Source: Candidatus Neomarinimicrobiota bacterium
Lineage (GTDB): Bacteria; Fidelibacterota; UBA8477; JABMPR01
Length of the DNA stretch: 39,506 nucleotides
Assembly: GCA_016784545.1 (NCBI GenBank)
Contig: JADHUM010000039.1
Coordinates: forward strand, 1-39,506
Direction of reading: 5' to 3'
A model generated the notes under the pieces. That model saw only the letters and a list, made by a program, of their open reading frames with translations. It made no database searches and had not been told where the DNA came from. Of the stretch, positions 25,637 through 35,526 are shown in pieces; the first letter of the stretch is position 1, and each line of letters opens with the position of its first letter. The position numbers and the translations under genes were made by a program.

Positions 25637-26698
25637 TTAAAAGCCTACCCGAAATGAGAGCCATTGTGTATTTGCAAACAAATACGTTGGTCTCATGGCA
25701 TAGTCAATTTTAAGATTTGTTGTACCCATTTTCAGCTTCAATCCACCACCGAATCCTGGTCCCCAAAGAAATTCTTCGTTCCCAGAATAAAGCTCGTGAG
25801 TCTCGGGATCTTCAGCCAAGGCATAAGATCCACGTAGGTAAAACATGTCCATGACTTCAAGTTCTGCGCCGAAAGTGTATTGGTCAAGAGAAAAGTTATC
25901 ATTTAAGAATGATCCACCAAGGGTCAATTTTGAAGACCCATTGTGATAAACACCATAAGCAATGGCAATTTCCAATTGAGTAGGTAACTCAAATGAAGAC
26001 AATGGAATACGCCATGGTTCACTACGGGTACCCGGTTCTGATCCAGGAGGAGTAATGGTCTGTTCCAGATCGGCGCCCGTGAACAGCATGTCGATTCCCA
26101 GGTTGCGCAACGTCACACCCATCATAAAACCATCCTCAGAAGTCCGATACTGAACACCGGCATTGAGAGCCACGCCATTGGCACTGACTCGCATGATCTG
26201 CTCTGAGATTAAATTCAGCTTGGCGCCAAAATTAATACGATCTGTCATCACTCTTGAGAAAATGACGCCGATGGTCATATAGCGGGGAGAGTATGTTTCT
26301 CCAGTTCCATCGGGAGAGTTTGTGGTTGTCACCGGTATTTCACCAAAGTTAATGGTTTTTAAGCTGGCTCCCAGAACACCCAGGTTGCCGACGCGACTGG
26401 CGATGGCAGCATACTCAACATTAATATCAGCGATGTAATCCATATGTGAGAAAATGGCTTCACCATTCCCCTCAAGTTTGGCCACACCAGCTGGATTCCA
26501 ATAAGCAGCTTCGATTCCTGAAACAACGGCACTATAAGAGCCACCCATGGCGGTTCCAACTGATCCAACAGGCAACAACAATTCCTGGGCACCTGCGGTT
26601 CCACGACGTTTATCGCTGCCGGCAAATGCAATACTAACGGCAAGGAGTGTAATGAGCAGGACCATCAAACCCTTTGAAAGTCTATTTGTTTTATACAT
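25637..26698 (-). CDS. PorV/PorQ-family outer-membrane β-barrel protein (module A)
   Basis: 353 residues with a signal peptide (MYKTNRLSKGLMVLLITLLAVSIAFAG). The N-terminal signature 'LLLPVGSVGTAMGGSYSAVV … AAYWNPAGVAKLEG' is that of PorV/PorQ-type FadL-fold barrels, and the protein ends in a β-signal (LSFRVGF). It is shorter than the module-B counterpart and lacks that protein's EF-hand-like loop. It lies 29 nt after the large secreted protein and 37 nt before the T9SS cargo, so one operon is likely. Inferred role: cargo shuttle or attachment factor for the neighbouring secreted proteins. Confidence 0.87.
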   Translation of the reverse strand: MYKTNRLSKGLMVLLITLLAVSIAFAGSDKRRGTAGAQELLLPVGSVGTAMGGSYSAVVSGIEAAYWNPAGVAKLEGNGEAIFSHMDYIADINVEYAAIASRVGNLGVLGASLKTINFGEIPVTTTNSPDGTGETYSPRYMTIGVIFSRVMTDRINFGAKLNLISEQIMRVSANGVALNAGVQYRTSEDGFMMGVTLRNLGIDMLFTGADLEQTITPPGSEPGTRSEPWRIPLSSFELPTQLEIAIAYGVYHNGSSKLTLGGSFLNDNFSLDQYTFGAELEVMDMFYLRGSYALAEDPETHELYSGNEEFLWGPGFGGGLKLKMGTTNLKIDYAMRPTYLFANTQWLSFRVGF

Positions 26699-26727
26699 AG
26701 TATTTATCCTCTATACTCAATGAAATT

Positions 26728-29700
26728 CTAATATACATCTAAGCGTTCTTCAGGTTGGAATATCGCCAGTTTGAGGAAGCGATCCCCAACATCTGGGATT
26801 TCGATGTGCACGATGTACATTCCACTGGCAACTGGAATACCTGCATTATTTGTCAAATTCCATTGATCAAATGAACTTCCGGCAAAGCTTGTAGAACCGT
26901 GATCTATTACTCTTACGAAGTGACCACCCAGAGAATAAATACGAATGGTAGCATCTCCTTCTGGCAGGTGAGTAAAGGTCACAAATCGATCGAGAGGCGC
27001 TCTCTCCTCCACATTAAATGCAAAATATGGATTGGGGAAGACATTCAACAAATCGAGTTGTTCTTTTGCTTCATCATTGGTTGCATCAACCAGAGAAGAT
27101 GGCGAAAACAGCCATCTGTCTTCACCGGCTTTAACGGGATTCAAGAAGCTCAGATCAAGGACGTCACCCACAGTAAATTTTGAGGCGTCATTAAACTGCC
27201 AGGCCCAACCGGAATTGGGATTATCTCTAAATTCCTGTATGGAATCAGCATGGGTTGCATAATCCAGGAAGTAGACGGCGACCCAATCCAAATCGAGAGT
27301 GTTTTCCCAATTATCAAGTGATGTATCCTGGATACCACCTGATTTATTATTGTCCTTTACACCCAGAACCAGTTGTCGATTCTGGTCCATATCCCACACT
27401 TCAAACGGCACGTGTATAAGTGTATCATCAGCACGTCTCAACCATCTCGTGGCTTTCTGTCCCTCCTCAGTAAATCTGATTTGAAGATCTGCCTGAAGAT
27501 CAATGATGGATTCGCTACCACCTCCAACATTTGGAATGTCAGCAAGTCTATCACCACCGATGCCTCCAAAATTGGATGCGAAGGCCTGGATGTGAACATC
27601 ATGGGTCACTTCACGAAAGAGATCGAAATAAGTGAGGTCAATAACATCTCGTCTTTCGAAATAGTCATAATAGTAATCAGGACCATAAAGGGTATCCATA
27701 TGGACCATTTGTGTCTGGGCCTCATCTAACCAAGCCAGTGAATCTACACCACCAGGTGAAACAGCCAGATAGGTCATGATTTCATTTTGAGTACCCACAA
27801 TATTTGTAGTCTGACTCCAGGTGGTATTCGTTTTAGGGGCCTCGAAGGAAACGTTGTTTACATCAAAGACAAATCCATCGATCAAATCTGAACGGTAGGC
27901 TAGCAAGCCATCTTCAACATCAGTTGTATCAGTTCCTATTACGACCATCGTATTGGACGACTTAACCAAGGTGTCAACCAAAACGTCAGATTCGTTGGTT
28001 CTTCCAAAGGCCCACCATCCTGACATGCTGGTGGAATCAAATGTGAAATCAACAGCATAGGAATCGCCTGTCAATTGTAAGGGGTCGATGACTTCAGCTG
28101 TAATTGAGGCTTCGGCAATACCAATATGGCTATACCCAACGCTATCACCGGTGGCGGCGTTCAGGACCAGTCCAAGGGCTGGTGCATGGGGTCGCACAAT
28201 AATAGCGGATTTTGAGCTCTCAACTGTCTTGGGAGCCTTTGATTCACTATAGGCATAGGATGAAACAGCATAGTAATATTTGCGACCGTTGATGAGATCA
28301 ATATTGCCACGGACTGCATCTCGTCGTAAATCGATAAGACGTTGAACCCCTTCATCAGCTCCAAATTGAACAGGACCTTCAAGGATTAGGCCGTTCTCAA
28401 CATTAAACTCCCTATCCAGGATGGTTCCAACTCCATTGGCCACATCATAAGTTTGGACACGTACCCAGGGACCATTTTCTGATTCGCCCTGATAAATATT
28501 GTAGCCTTCAAACTCATATTCCAGCTCCGAGAAAGCTTCAAGTGCTTCTGCACCTTCTTCCCAGGACAGGATAATCTGGTTATCCAACTCGCTCACAAGC
28601 ACCTGTGGTGAGGATGGACTTGGCAGATTAAACTGTGCATCATAGGCACCCTGTGCATACTGGTCAAAGAATTTCATAGCACTAACGGCATTGGTATTAT
28701 TGGTTCCTGCTGCAATGATAACAGCAGAGACAACTTCCTGGACACCGGGTTCACCAACCTGTGGGAAACCATCACCATCTGTATCTATCCAGGTGGACAT
28801 ATCAAAGGGTCCTGAACTCATCATACCGCGCATATCACCTGGTACTAGATCATCATAGGCTGTCCAGCCACTACGAGTGTTGGGGTCACCAGGATAAATA
28901 AATCTTGAAACCGGAAGGGATTCATCAAATCTCTCATGAAAGACTTCACCAGTTACCGAGAGACCTTGCATATAATTATAGGCTTCATCAGCGGTTTCAG
29001 GATCATCAAGAAAAGGATCACCATTAATGTAGTAGACGAATGAGGTCATGGGAAGATTCCTGAAATCGGCAATTTCTCTACCGGAAATCAGTGCAGTATC
29101 ACCAACTGATGGGACAATAGGACCCTGGAAGAAGTCATAGCCAACTGAAGGTGGCTTAGAACCATAGTCCTGATCAGTCTGTCCTCCATTATAGAAGTAA
29201 CCTATTGAGAGCGTTGTATCGCAACCCACATAATCATCGGTGGCATCACCAAGATCAGCATCTGACCAAATGGAGAGATACATATCATCGATATCTCCAC
29301 CACTCTTGTTTATTACCAGCCATTTAAGAAACATCACGTTACCTAAAGGGTCAGCCCGATCAAAACCAAAGACTGTCGTCTGAACTTCAATGCCCAAGGG
29401 CTCAGTTGACCACAGATTGGAGTGTGTATTTGGTTCAGCATCATTGATGACAAACCAGTGCATCTGATCACCAATCATCTGAGGAGGATCTTCACCACTG
29501 ATCATGACGCCATCAGGACCATCATAAATACCATCAACATCAAAATCATCCCAGGGCTCACCATCATCCCAAACACCATTCAGATTGGTATCGGTAAAAA
29601 ACTCACCATCGTGGGCAGGAGCACCATCAGCAGCCGGCCAGGTTGAATATTCACGGTTATAATTGGGGGAAGTGACATCAGCATTGTCACCCTTGTCAAT

Positions 29701-30123
29701 GGAGCTCACCTGAAAGCGAGCATCATTGGGAGAATCTGGACCAGAAGATGTTTGTGTTACAGGATCATAAATAATGATTCCGGGCTGAAATTCGGACGTG
29801 AATTCAGCAGCAGCTGATCTTACACTCCCATCAACCATTCCTGCCACCCAAAGACCTGAGGCAAACACAGCTGTGTACCCAGAACCTTTTGGCCATTCCA
29901 AACCTGAATCACCTGTAGGAATATGACTCACAATGTGGCCGTTATTACCCACCCAGGATCGTATCTGATTTGCATCATATAAGATAAACTCCAGGGTATT
30001 CGCTTTTGCAAGGTTAGAACTGTTCCCAAGGCTTCTTACATCTGCCAAGCCACCTGTGGCAAACAGAATAACAGACAACATTACTGCAATAATATGCTTC
30101 ATAGATTTACTCTCAACATTCAT
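26728..30123 (-). CDS. Very large secreted protein with FN3-like region, calcium loops and divergent T9SS-like C-terminus (module A)
   Basis: 1131 residues. AGAGGTGA supports the ATG at 30123; the Met at 30102 starts the cleaner signal peptide MKHIIAVMLSVILFATGGLA. Function not recognised. EF-hand/dockerin-like loops occur at DTNLNGVWDDGE, DFDVDGIYDGPD and DTDGDGFPQVGE. An FN3-like middle carries 'YEFEGYNIYQGESENGPW' and 'INGRKYYYAVSSYAYSES'. The C-terminus has VFPNPYFAF, 'IRIYSLGGHFVRVIDHG' and 'VASGMYIVHIEIPDVG', then LKLAIFQPEE. It is a close paralogue of the 19181 gene and a distant one of 8601. It starts 15 nt after the TBDR stop, the same arrangement as in module B, hence the inferred SusD-like partner role. 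Confidence 0.83.
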   Translation of the reverse strand: MNVESKSMKHIIAVMLSVILFATGGLADVRSLGNSSNLAKANTLEFILYDANQIRSWVGNNGHIVSHIPTGDSGLEWPKGSGYTAVFASGLWVAGMVDGSVRSAAAEFTSEFQPGIIIYDPVTQTSSGPDSPNDARFQVSSIDKGDNADVTSPNYNREYSTWPAADGAPAHDGEFFTDTNLNGVWDDGEPWDDFDVDGIYDGPDGVMISGEDPPQMIGDQMHWFVINDAEPNTHSNLWSTEPLGIEVQTTVFGFDRADPLGNVMFLKWLVINKSGGDIDDMYLSIWSDADLGDATDDYVGCDTTLSIGYFYNGGQTDQDYGSKPPSVGYDFFQGPIVPSVGDTALISGREIADFRNLPMTSFVYYINGDPFLDDPETADEAYNYMQGLSVTGEVFHERFDESLPVSRFIYPGDPNTRSGWTAYDDLVPGDMRGMMSSGPFDMSTWIDTDGDGFPQVGEPGVQEVVSAVIIAAGTNNTNAVSAMKFFDQYAQGAYDAQFNLPSPSSPQVLVSELDNQIILSWEEGAEALEAFSELEYEFEGYNIYQGESENGPWVRVQTYDVANGVGTILDREFNVENGLILEGPVQFGADEGVQRLIDLRRDAVRGNIDLINGRKYYYAVSSYAYSESKAPKTVESSKSAIIVRPHAPALGLVLNAATGDSVGYSHIGIAEASITAEVIDPLQLTGDSYAVDFTFDSTSMSGWWAFGRTNESDVLVDTLVKSSNTMVVIGTDTTDVEDGLLAYRSDLIDGFVFDVNNVSFEAPKTNTTWSQTTNIVGTQNEIMTYLAVSPGGVDSLAWLDEAQTQMVHMDTLYGPDYYYDYFERRDVIDLTYFDLFREVTHDVHIQAFASNFGGIGGDRLADIPNVGGGSESIIDLQADLQIRFTEEGQKATRWLRRADDTLIHVPFEVWDMDQNRQLVLGVKDNNKSGGIQDTSLDNWENTLDLDWVAVYFLDYATHADSIQEFRDNPNSGWAWQFNDASKFTVGDVLDLSFLNPVKAGEDRWLFSPSSLVDATNDEAKEQLDLLNVFPNPYFAFNVEERAPLDRFVTFTHLPEGDATIRIYSLGGHFVRVIDHGSTSFAGSSFDQWNLTNNAGIPVASGMYIVHIEIPDVGDRFLKLAIFQPEERLDVY

Positions 30124-30138
30124 ATCTTCACCTCTCTC

Positions 30139-33100
30139 CTAATTGCCCATATAAAATCGAACACCTAGCAGAAAGGTCCTGGGGTTCTCATAGTTAAAAG
30201 GATGAACCATGCGCATCCTGTACAATTCTTCAGAGTTGTTTTCATCAGCTAACCATGCTTTTCCATAATCCGTAGTGAGCCAACCATCGTTGTTTGCCTG
30301 ACCAGTGCCATCCTCAACGTCTCGCACGTTAGAGCGATCCAGTAAATTCTTAACCCAGATGTAGGTGTTAAGTCTCAGGGGACCCACTGTGAAGTTCTTA
30401 TCCAGCTTTAAATCCATCTGATAGAACCAGGGCATCACACCGGAATTCAGTGCGGCGACTGGGGTATCAGAGGTTCCTGGGAAAACTGCACTATTAATGG
30501 CCATTGGCGTGTAGCGGCGTCCACTTCCAAATGTGAAGAGCAGGTTGGCACCCGCCTCAGGGATTCTATCCTTTGAAGTGGTTCTGAAATCCACATTGAT
30601 TGACCCAGTATGACGTTGATCGAAATCAAGCGGGCTTACAAATGAAGGATAATTTCCTGATTGCCAGGCGATCTTATACTGACCCGCTCCAGTTGAACCG
30701 GTTCCGCCGGCATACTGGAGTGTATAGTTCAGGGTAGCCTGGACATATCCGGATCTTCTTAAGTTAAAGGATGTGGACAGTCCCTTGATACTACCATAGT
30801 CACCGTTGACATAACGTGCATAGATCACAGGTGTTGCATCCTGGACATTTCTGATCTGAACATAACCTGTCATTTGTTTGTAGAAGACCGTCATATCTAG
30901 ACTGGCAGCATCGCCAATAGCCTGCTGGAATCCAATTTCATATGAAGTTGTACGTACAGGCTCAAGTTCTGGGTTCCCAGAAGTCGTATAGTTACCCTGA
31001 CTCAGGTTGGCTGCAAAACGTGTGTAACTGAGAAAGAGGCGATTCAATTGTGGCTGTTGTACATATTTTCCATATTGAGCATGGAAAACCGTACGATCAG
31101 TCACTGGAAAGGCCAGACCCAGTCTTGGGCTAATAATATGAATCGGGTCTCTCAGCGTCAGCTGCTCTGTACCAGTAGCATCAAAGGGAGTTGTCTCGTA
31201 ACTGGAGTAAATTCCATCCTCATCCATGTATACTTGTTCCGCAATTGCACCTTCCTGATCAAGAATAATCTTGGATGGGTCTCTGAACTGAAAATTATTG
31301 GCAGCGATGTAATCGTAGCGTAAACCAATATTCATAATCAGGTCACTCATCTCAACCTTATCCTGAAGATATACTCCAGCAACGGTGGGACGACGAGCAC
31401 CATCTCGGTCATCTCCAAGGGCTGTATTAACCAGGGAAGAACCATCGATACTGTAACCCATATTTTCTGAATAAGCATTCTTGTAGGCCTGGAACCAGTA
31501 ATTATCAATATAGTCTTGATATACTGTATAGTCTCCCAGGGCAAGATCACCAGCGGCCAGATCTGTAGCAAATTCTTCCTGGTTGCGAGGTGTATTATTA
31601 AAGAATGTGGAAGCCAGACGTTCTGGCGCTCCCAGACGATAGTAGCGGATCAGGTATTGTCTAAACTCACCACCAACTTTAAGCTCATGAACCCCTCTCT
31701 GCATTTTCAGGTTGGTATTCATACCCCAATACCCCGTTTCATTTCTTGCATAGGCGGAGTTAATGGTTCCAGGTGCACTAAAATCAGCATATGCACCAGA
31801 AGTTGAGGGGTCAGTTCCATTCTGACGCAGGGCAGGTTGATAGACAAGATTGCCATCTACTTCCGTGAAGTCTGACCTATGATCAATTATGTATTGAATC
31901 GGGTCGTATTCATTTGCCAGCATTTGCCTGCGCTCATCATCATCGAGGGCTGCTATTGCATCCAACTCATCAACAGGGAATTCTTTCAGACCGTAATAGA
32001 AAAAATCATCCCACAGTTTTTCATGACCTGTCTCGTATCCATCGTTAAAGGATGACACTTGAAAATCCAGTAAGGTCTTGGAATTGATTGTCCAGGTTCC
32101 TCGCATGTAACCAGCCTGGGTCTTACTTTTCCACAGTGGGATACTCTCTAAAGCAAAGGCTGCCTTATCGAAAGAGGCGACTGTGGTTCCATATGAATTC
32201 CAACGGGTGTTTGCAATGTTTCCACCGATTTTGATGCGAATATTTTTCTTGGCATAGAGGAGGTTTCCAGTGGCCAGGAGTTTGGTTTCAGAATTGTTTG
32301 GAAGGGGACCATATTTTGCGAATACTTCATATTCATCATAGGTGGCATATCCATTTGAGTCAAGATCACCAAGATACGTTGACTCTGGATGTGAACCTGA
32401 AGTAGTTCTTCTATCCTGATTATACTGGTACTCTGCGTTAAGGTAAAATGTCAGGTCTGGAAGGACGGGACCGTTAATAGATAAATTATAGATGTTTTGA
32501 CCGTAAGAGTACGTTTGGAAAAGACCATCATCACTCTTATCCAAAAACGTTCCACCATCTTCAGAAGGCAGAAACTCATCCGTTGCGATCTCACCAGCGA
32601 TGTTAAATTTTCTGCCACCAGTTTTGGTGGACATGTTGATCAAACCAGCTGTTGCTGAACCATATTCAGCATCAAATCCACCAGCCTGGAAGGAAAGTTC
32701 CTCCAGAGCCTGGCTAGACACTTCAGCAGCCTGTGGTCTTGAAATTCTATTAAAGTCATTTACCTGATAGACACCATCAACGTAGTAAGCGACTTCTTCA
32801 AGTCTTCCACCACGGATATGCAGGTTGTTTCCTACACGAATCGCACCTGTCTGGAGGGCAACAATTTCGTCGGCATCACGTACAGGCAGATTGGTAATAT
32901 CTTCACTTCGAATGGTACGACGCTCGTTGGTTGATTTCGAATCCACTAAAGGACGTGTCTCCACAACAACAATACTTTGCCCCTGCAAGGCTTCTACCTG
33001 CATGGAGATATTCGTGGTTGTTGTCATATCTACCACAACCCGGACTTCCTGTATTGACATTCTGGCATAACCAATAAAAGAAGCATCGATTGTTACGATA

Positions 33101-33312
33101 CCAGGGGGAACATTCAGGATATAAAAATGACCTGAAAGATCTGTAGCAGTACCGTAATTAGTACCCTGAATTATAACATTTACACCGGGAAGGGGCTCTC
33201 CGGTTCTAGCATCGGTTACCAAACCGGAAATTTTTCCAGTGGTTCCAGCAAAAACTAGCTGTACTGCCATTATAAATATGACCAAACCAGTCAGCAAGTG
33301 ACGATATTTCAT
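30139..33312 (-). CDS. TonB-dependent outer-membrane receptor with carboxypeptidase-regulatory-like domain (module A)
   Basis: 1057 residues from the ATG at 33312; GGAGG lies 8 nt upstream, and the GTG at 33327 overlaps that RBS and is rejected. The signal peptide is MKYRHLLTGLVIFIMAVQLVFAG. A CarboxypepD_reg-like domain (about 24-105: GKISGLVTDARTGEPLPGVN) is followed by a plug ('LPVRDADEIVALQTGAI', 'LHIRGGRLEEVAYYVDGVY') and a barrel that includes the TBDR block 'SPRLGLAFPVTDRTVFHAQYGKY' and ends LLGVRFYMGN. An EF-hand-like loop (DLDSNGYATYDE, 316-327) lies in the early barrel, as in the module-B receptor. It imports an unknown large substrate. First gene of module A, with a 377-nt promoter region upstream. 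Confidence 0.93.
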   Translation of the reverse strand: MKYRHLLTGLVIFIMAVQLVFAGTTGKISGLVTDARTGEPLPGVNVIIQGTNYGTATDLSGHFYILNVPPGIVTIDASFIGYARMSIQEVRVVVDMTTTTNISMQVEALQGQSIVVVETRPLVDSKSTNERRTIRSEDITNLPVRDADEIVALQTGAIRVGNNLHIRGGRLEEVAYYVDGVYQVNDFNRISRPQAAEVSSQALEELSFQAGGFDAEYGSATAGLINMSTKTGGRKFNIAGEIATDEFLPSEDGGTFLDKSDDGLFQTYSYGQNIYNLSINGPVLPDLTFYLNAEYQYNQDRRTTSGSHPESTYLGDLDSNGYATYDEYEVFAKYGPLPNNSETKLLATGNLLYAKKNIRIKIGGNIANTRWNSYGTTVASFDKAAFALESIPLWKSKTQAGYMRGTWTINSKTLLDFQVSSFNDGYETGHEKLWDDFFYYGLKEFPVDELDAIAALDDDERRQMLANEYDPIQYIIDHRSDFTEVDGNLVYQPALRQNGTDPSTSGAYADFSAPGTINSAYARNETGYWGMNTNLKMQRGVHELKVGGEFRQYLIRYYRLGAPERLASTFFNNTPRNQEEFATDLAAGDLALGDYTVYQDYIDNYWFQAYKNAYSENMGYSIDGSSLVNTALGDDRDGARRPTVAGVYLQDKVEMSDLIMNIGLRYDYIAANNFQFRDPSKIILDQEGAIAEQVYMDEDGIYSSYETTPFDATGTEQLTLRDPIHIISPRLGLAFPVTDRTVFHAQYGKYVQQPQLNRLFLSYTRFAANLSQGNYTTSGNPELEPVRTTSYEIGFQQAIGDAASLDMTVFYKQMTGYVQIRNVQDATPVIYARYVNGDYGSIKGLSTSFNLRRSGYVQATLNYTLQYAGGTGSTGAGQYKIAWQSGNYPSFVSPLDFDQRHTGSINVDFRTTSKDRIPEAGANLLFTFGSGRRYTPMAINSAVFPGTSDTPVAALNSGVMPWFYQMDLKLDKNFTVGPLRLNTYIWVKNLLDRSNVRDVEDGTGQANNDGWLTTDYGKAWLADENNSEELYRMRMVHPFNYENPRTFLLGVRFYMGN

Positions 33313-33689
33313 TCTTATTTCCTCCACTAACGTTTCTTTAACGCATCGACATGAAGAATAGTCGAAAATAAATGGCCTTGCAAGTTTTTTGTGGTACTCA
33401 AGAAAGCCTTATTTATCAACGGTTATTGTTACTATTAAGTAGTCTCCATAGCCGGAATAATCGCTGAGAGCCCAAGCATAGAAGGGAACGGCTCTATCCT
33501 GGGTAATTCAAAAGATGGGTTTAGCATGTATTATCTAAATAGTGTATTGGTCAATGGAGATTCAAAACAATTGAATTAGTTTTGTAAATCGTAAGAAACA
33601 AACCTCTAAGCGACGAAAAGCCCAATCTGGGACTCATTTTTCAATGTTTGCTGCCTGGGGAAAGATGGGATTGAAGCGAAATTGGATAT
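33313..33689. other. Intergenic region between clpX and module A
   Basis: 377 nt with no credible ORF or tRNA. It contains a weak terminator-like hairpin for clpX at 33619-33634 (CCCA-GAT-TGGG, then CTTTTCG on the minus strand) and a candidate module-A promoter at 33355-33383. Confidence 0.5.
33355..33383 (-). promoter_or_regulatory. Candidate promoter of module A
   Basis: On the minus strand TTGCAA, a 17-nt spacer and TATTCT, each matching four of six sigma-70 consensus bases, end 43 nt before the TBDR start. The alternative Bacteroidetes reading (TTG, 20 nt, TAnnCTTC) has the right spacing but a poor -7. Position is tentative. Confidence 0.35.
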
Positions 33690-34922
33690 TTAGCTAAGCC
33701 GGGGGGGTTTGCCGTCTTTTACAACTGCCCCAGTAATTACGCATTTTTTGATACCGTCCCAGTCAGGCAAATCAAACATAATATCCTGCATCACCTTTTC
33801 CATAGATCGACGTAAAGCTCGAGCTCCTGTACCGACTTTCTCAGCTTCATCAATAATGGCATCCAGAGCCTTTTCTTCAATGATGAGCTCAACCCCTTCC
33901 ATTTCAAACATTTTTTGATACTGCTTGACCAGGGCATTGCGTGGTTCCAGAAGAATGGAATGCAAAGCTTCTCTGGTGAGATCTTCCAATGCAGCCAACA
34001 CAGGTAGTCTTCCAATAAGCTCAGGGATGAGTCCATACTGAAGCAAATCCTCAGGTTCTACAACCCGTAAAAGTTCTGCCCCTTTCAATTTTGACTGTTC
34101 TTCATCAAAACTGGAGAAACCCAACAGGGTCTTTTTTCGTCGACGGGCAATGATCTCTTCTATGCCCTCAAATGCGCCTCCAACAATAAACAGAATGTTT
34201 TTAGTGTTGATGGAAACCAGGGGTTGCTCGGGATGTTTGCGACCACCCTTTGGCGGTACCTGGGCGACGGTCCCTTCCAATATCTTTAGTAATGCCTGTT
34301 GGACACCTTCTCCAGAAACATCACGGGTGATGGATGCGTTGGCAGAACGGCGCGAAATTTTATCGATTTCATCTACATAGATGATACCGGCTTCTGTGGC
34401 TTGAACATCATAATCTGCTGACTGAAGAAGTCGAACCAATATATTTTCTACATCCTCACCAACATAACCAGCTTCTGTGAGGACGGTTGCGTCAGCAATG
34501 GCAAATGGAACATCCAGGAAACTTGCCAATGCACGTGCAAGTAAAGTTTTGCCAGTGCCTGTTGGACCCATGAGTAATATGTTACTCTTCTCCAGATCAA
34601 TATCATGCACATCATCTTGAACCATGATGCGTTTATAGTGATTATACACGGCGACAGAAACCGCTCGTTTTGCGTGCTCCTGACCAATGACATAGGCGTC
34701 GAGATGAGATTTAATTTCAACTGGTTTGGGTATTTCGCCAATGGAGGAAAACAAACTAAATGATTTGTTTATTCCAGGAGATTCATCTTTAACTATCTGT
34801 TGAGCTTGATCAATACATCGCCCACAAATATTCGATCCTGTTGGACTGGCGATGAGCATGCCAGTTTCTTCCTGGGGTCTTCCACAAAAGGAACACGTTT
34901 TCCCCGGTTTAACTTTTGCCAA
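33690..34922 (-). CDS. clpX: ATP-dependent Clp protease ATP-binding subunit ClpX
   Basis: 410 residues, normal length. It unfolds substrates and feeds them to ClpP. N-terminal zinc-binding domain with Cys10, Cys13, Cys33 and Cys36; Walker A GPTGTGKT (119-126); pore loop GYVGED (152-157); Walker B IIYVDEID (180-187); RKH loop (228-230); sensor-2 region GTGARALRR. The ClpP-docking loop reads LLGF (266-269) where E. coli and B. subtilis have IGF. The start codon is TTG, 4 nt after the clpP TAA, with GAGGG inside the clpP end, so translation is coupled. Third gene of tig–clpP–clpX. Confidence 0.98.
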   Translation of the reverse strand: MAKVKPGKTCSFCGRPQEETGMLIASPTGSNICGRCIDQAQQIVKDESPGINKSFSLFSSIGEIPKPVEIKSHLDAYVIGQEHAKRAVSVAVYNHYKRIMVQDDVHDIDLEKSNILLMGPTGTGKTLLARALASFLDVPFAIADATVLTEAGYVGEDVENILVRLLQSADYDVQATEAGIIYVDEIDKISRRSANASITRDVSGEGVQQALLKILEGTVAQVPPKGGRKHPEQPLVSINTKNILFIVGGAFEGIEEIIARRRKKTLLGFSSFDEEQSKLKGAELLRVVEPEDLLQYGLIPELIGRLPVLAALEDLTREALHSILLEPRNALVKQYQKMFEMEGVELIIEEKALDAIIDEAEKVGTGARALRRSMEKVMQDIMFDLPDWDGIKKCVITGAVVKDGKPPRLS

Positions 34923-34926
34923 GGAC

Positions 34927-35526
34927 TTACCCTCGTTTTTCGAGAATATCGTCTACGATGCCATAGGCGACAGCTTCAGGGGCAGACATGAAATAATTTC
35001 TGTCAGCATCTTTCTCAATTTGAGAAACGCGCTTACCACAAAACTTTGCCAACATCTGATTCAACTTGTGTTTGGTCTTCTGAATCTCTTCAGCAGCAAT
35101 GACAATATCTGATGCCTGTCCTTCAGTACCACCCATGGGTTGGTGAATCATTATTCTTGAGTTGGGTAGGGTGAAACGTTTTCCCTTGGCTCCAGCTCCA
35201 AGCAAGAGTGCGCCCATGCTGGAAGCCTGTCCCACAACGATGGTGGAAACATCTGGCTTGATAAAATTCATGGTATCCATAATGGCCATACCAGATGTAA
35301 TTATTCCACCAGGGGAGTTTATGTATAAGTTTATATCTTTCTCGCTATCCTCGGCCTCTAGAAACAATAACTGTGCAACAACGAGAGATGCAACATTATC
35401 ATCGATAGGTGTGCTAAGGAAGATGATACGTTCTTTAAGTAGACGGCTGTATATATCATAGGCGCGTTCTGAACGGCCTGTCTGTTCAACAACCATGGGG
35501 ACAAGTTGACTAGTGAGCGTGTGCAT
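34927..35526 (-). CDS. clpP: ATP-dependent Clp protease proteolytic subunit ClpP, triad Asp replaced by Asn
   Basis: 199 residues, normal length. Nucleophile Ser103 (GQASSMGA) and His128 (MIHQP) align with E. coli Ser97 and His122 at identical spacing (25). The triad Asp (E. coli 171, 49 residues past His in ERDRF) falls here on Asn177 in DADRNYF, codon AAT at 34998-34996. The rest of the fold is conserved ([18 protein letters not shown]). It should form the ClpXP chamber. The Asn may lower or retune activity; from memory, Listeria ClpP1 has a comparable Asn. The ATG overlaps the end of tig by 17 nt, with its RBS GGAGG inside tig. Confidence 0.97.
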   Translation of the reverse strand: MHTLTSQLVPMVVEQTGRSERAYDIYSRLLKERIIFLSTPIDDNVASLVVAQLLFLEAEDSEKDINLYINSPGGIITSGMAIMDTMNFIKPDVSTIVVGQASSMGALLLGAGAKGKRFTLPNSRIMIHQPMGGTEGQASDIVIAAEEIQKTKHKLNQMLAKFCGKRVSQIEKDADRNYFMSAPEAVAYGIVDDILEKRG

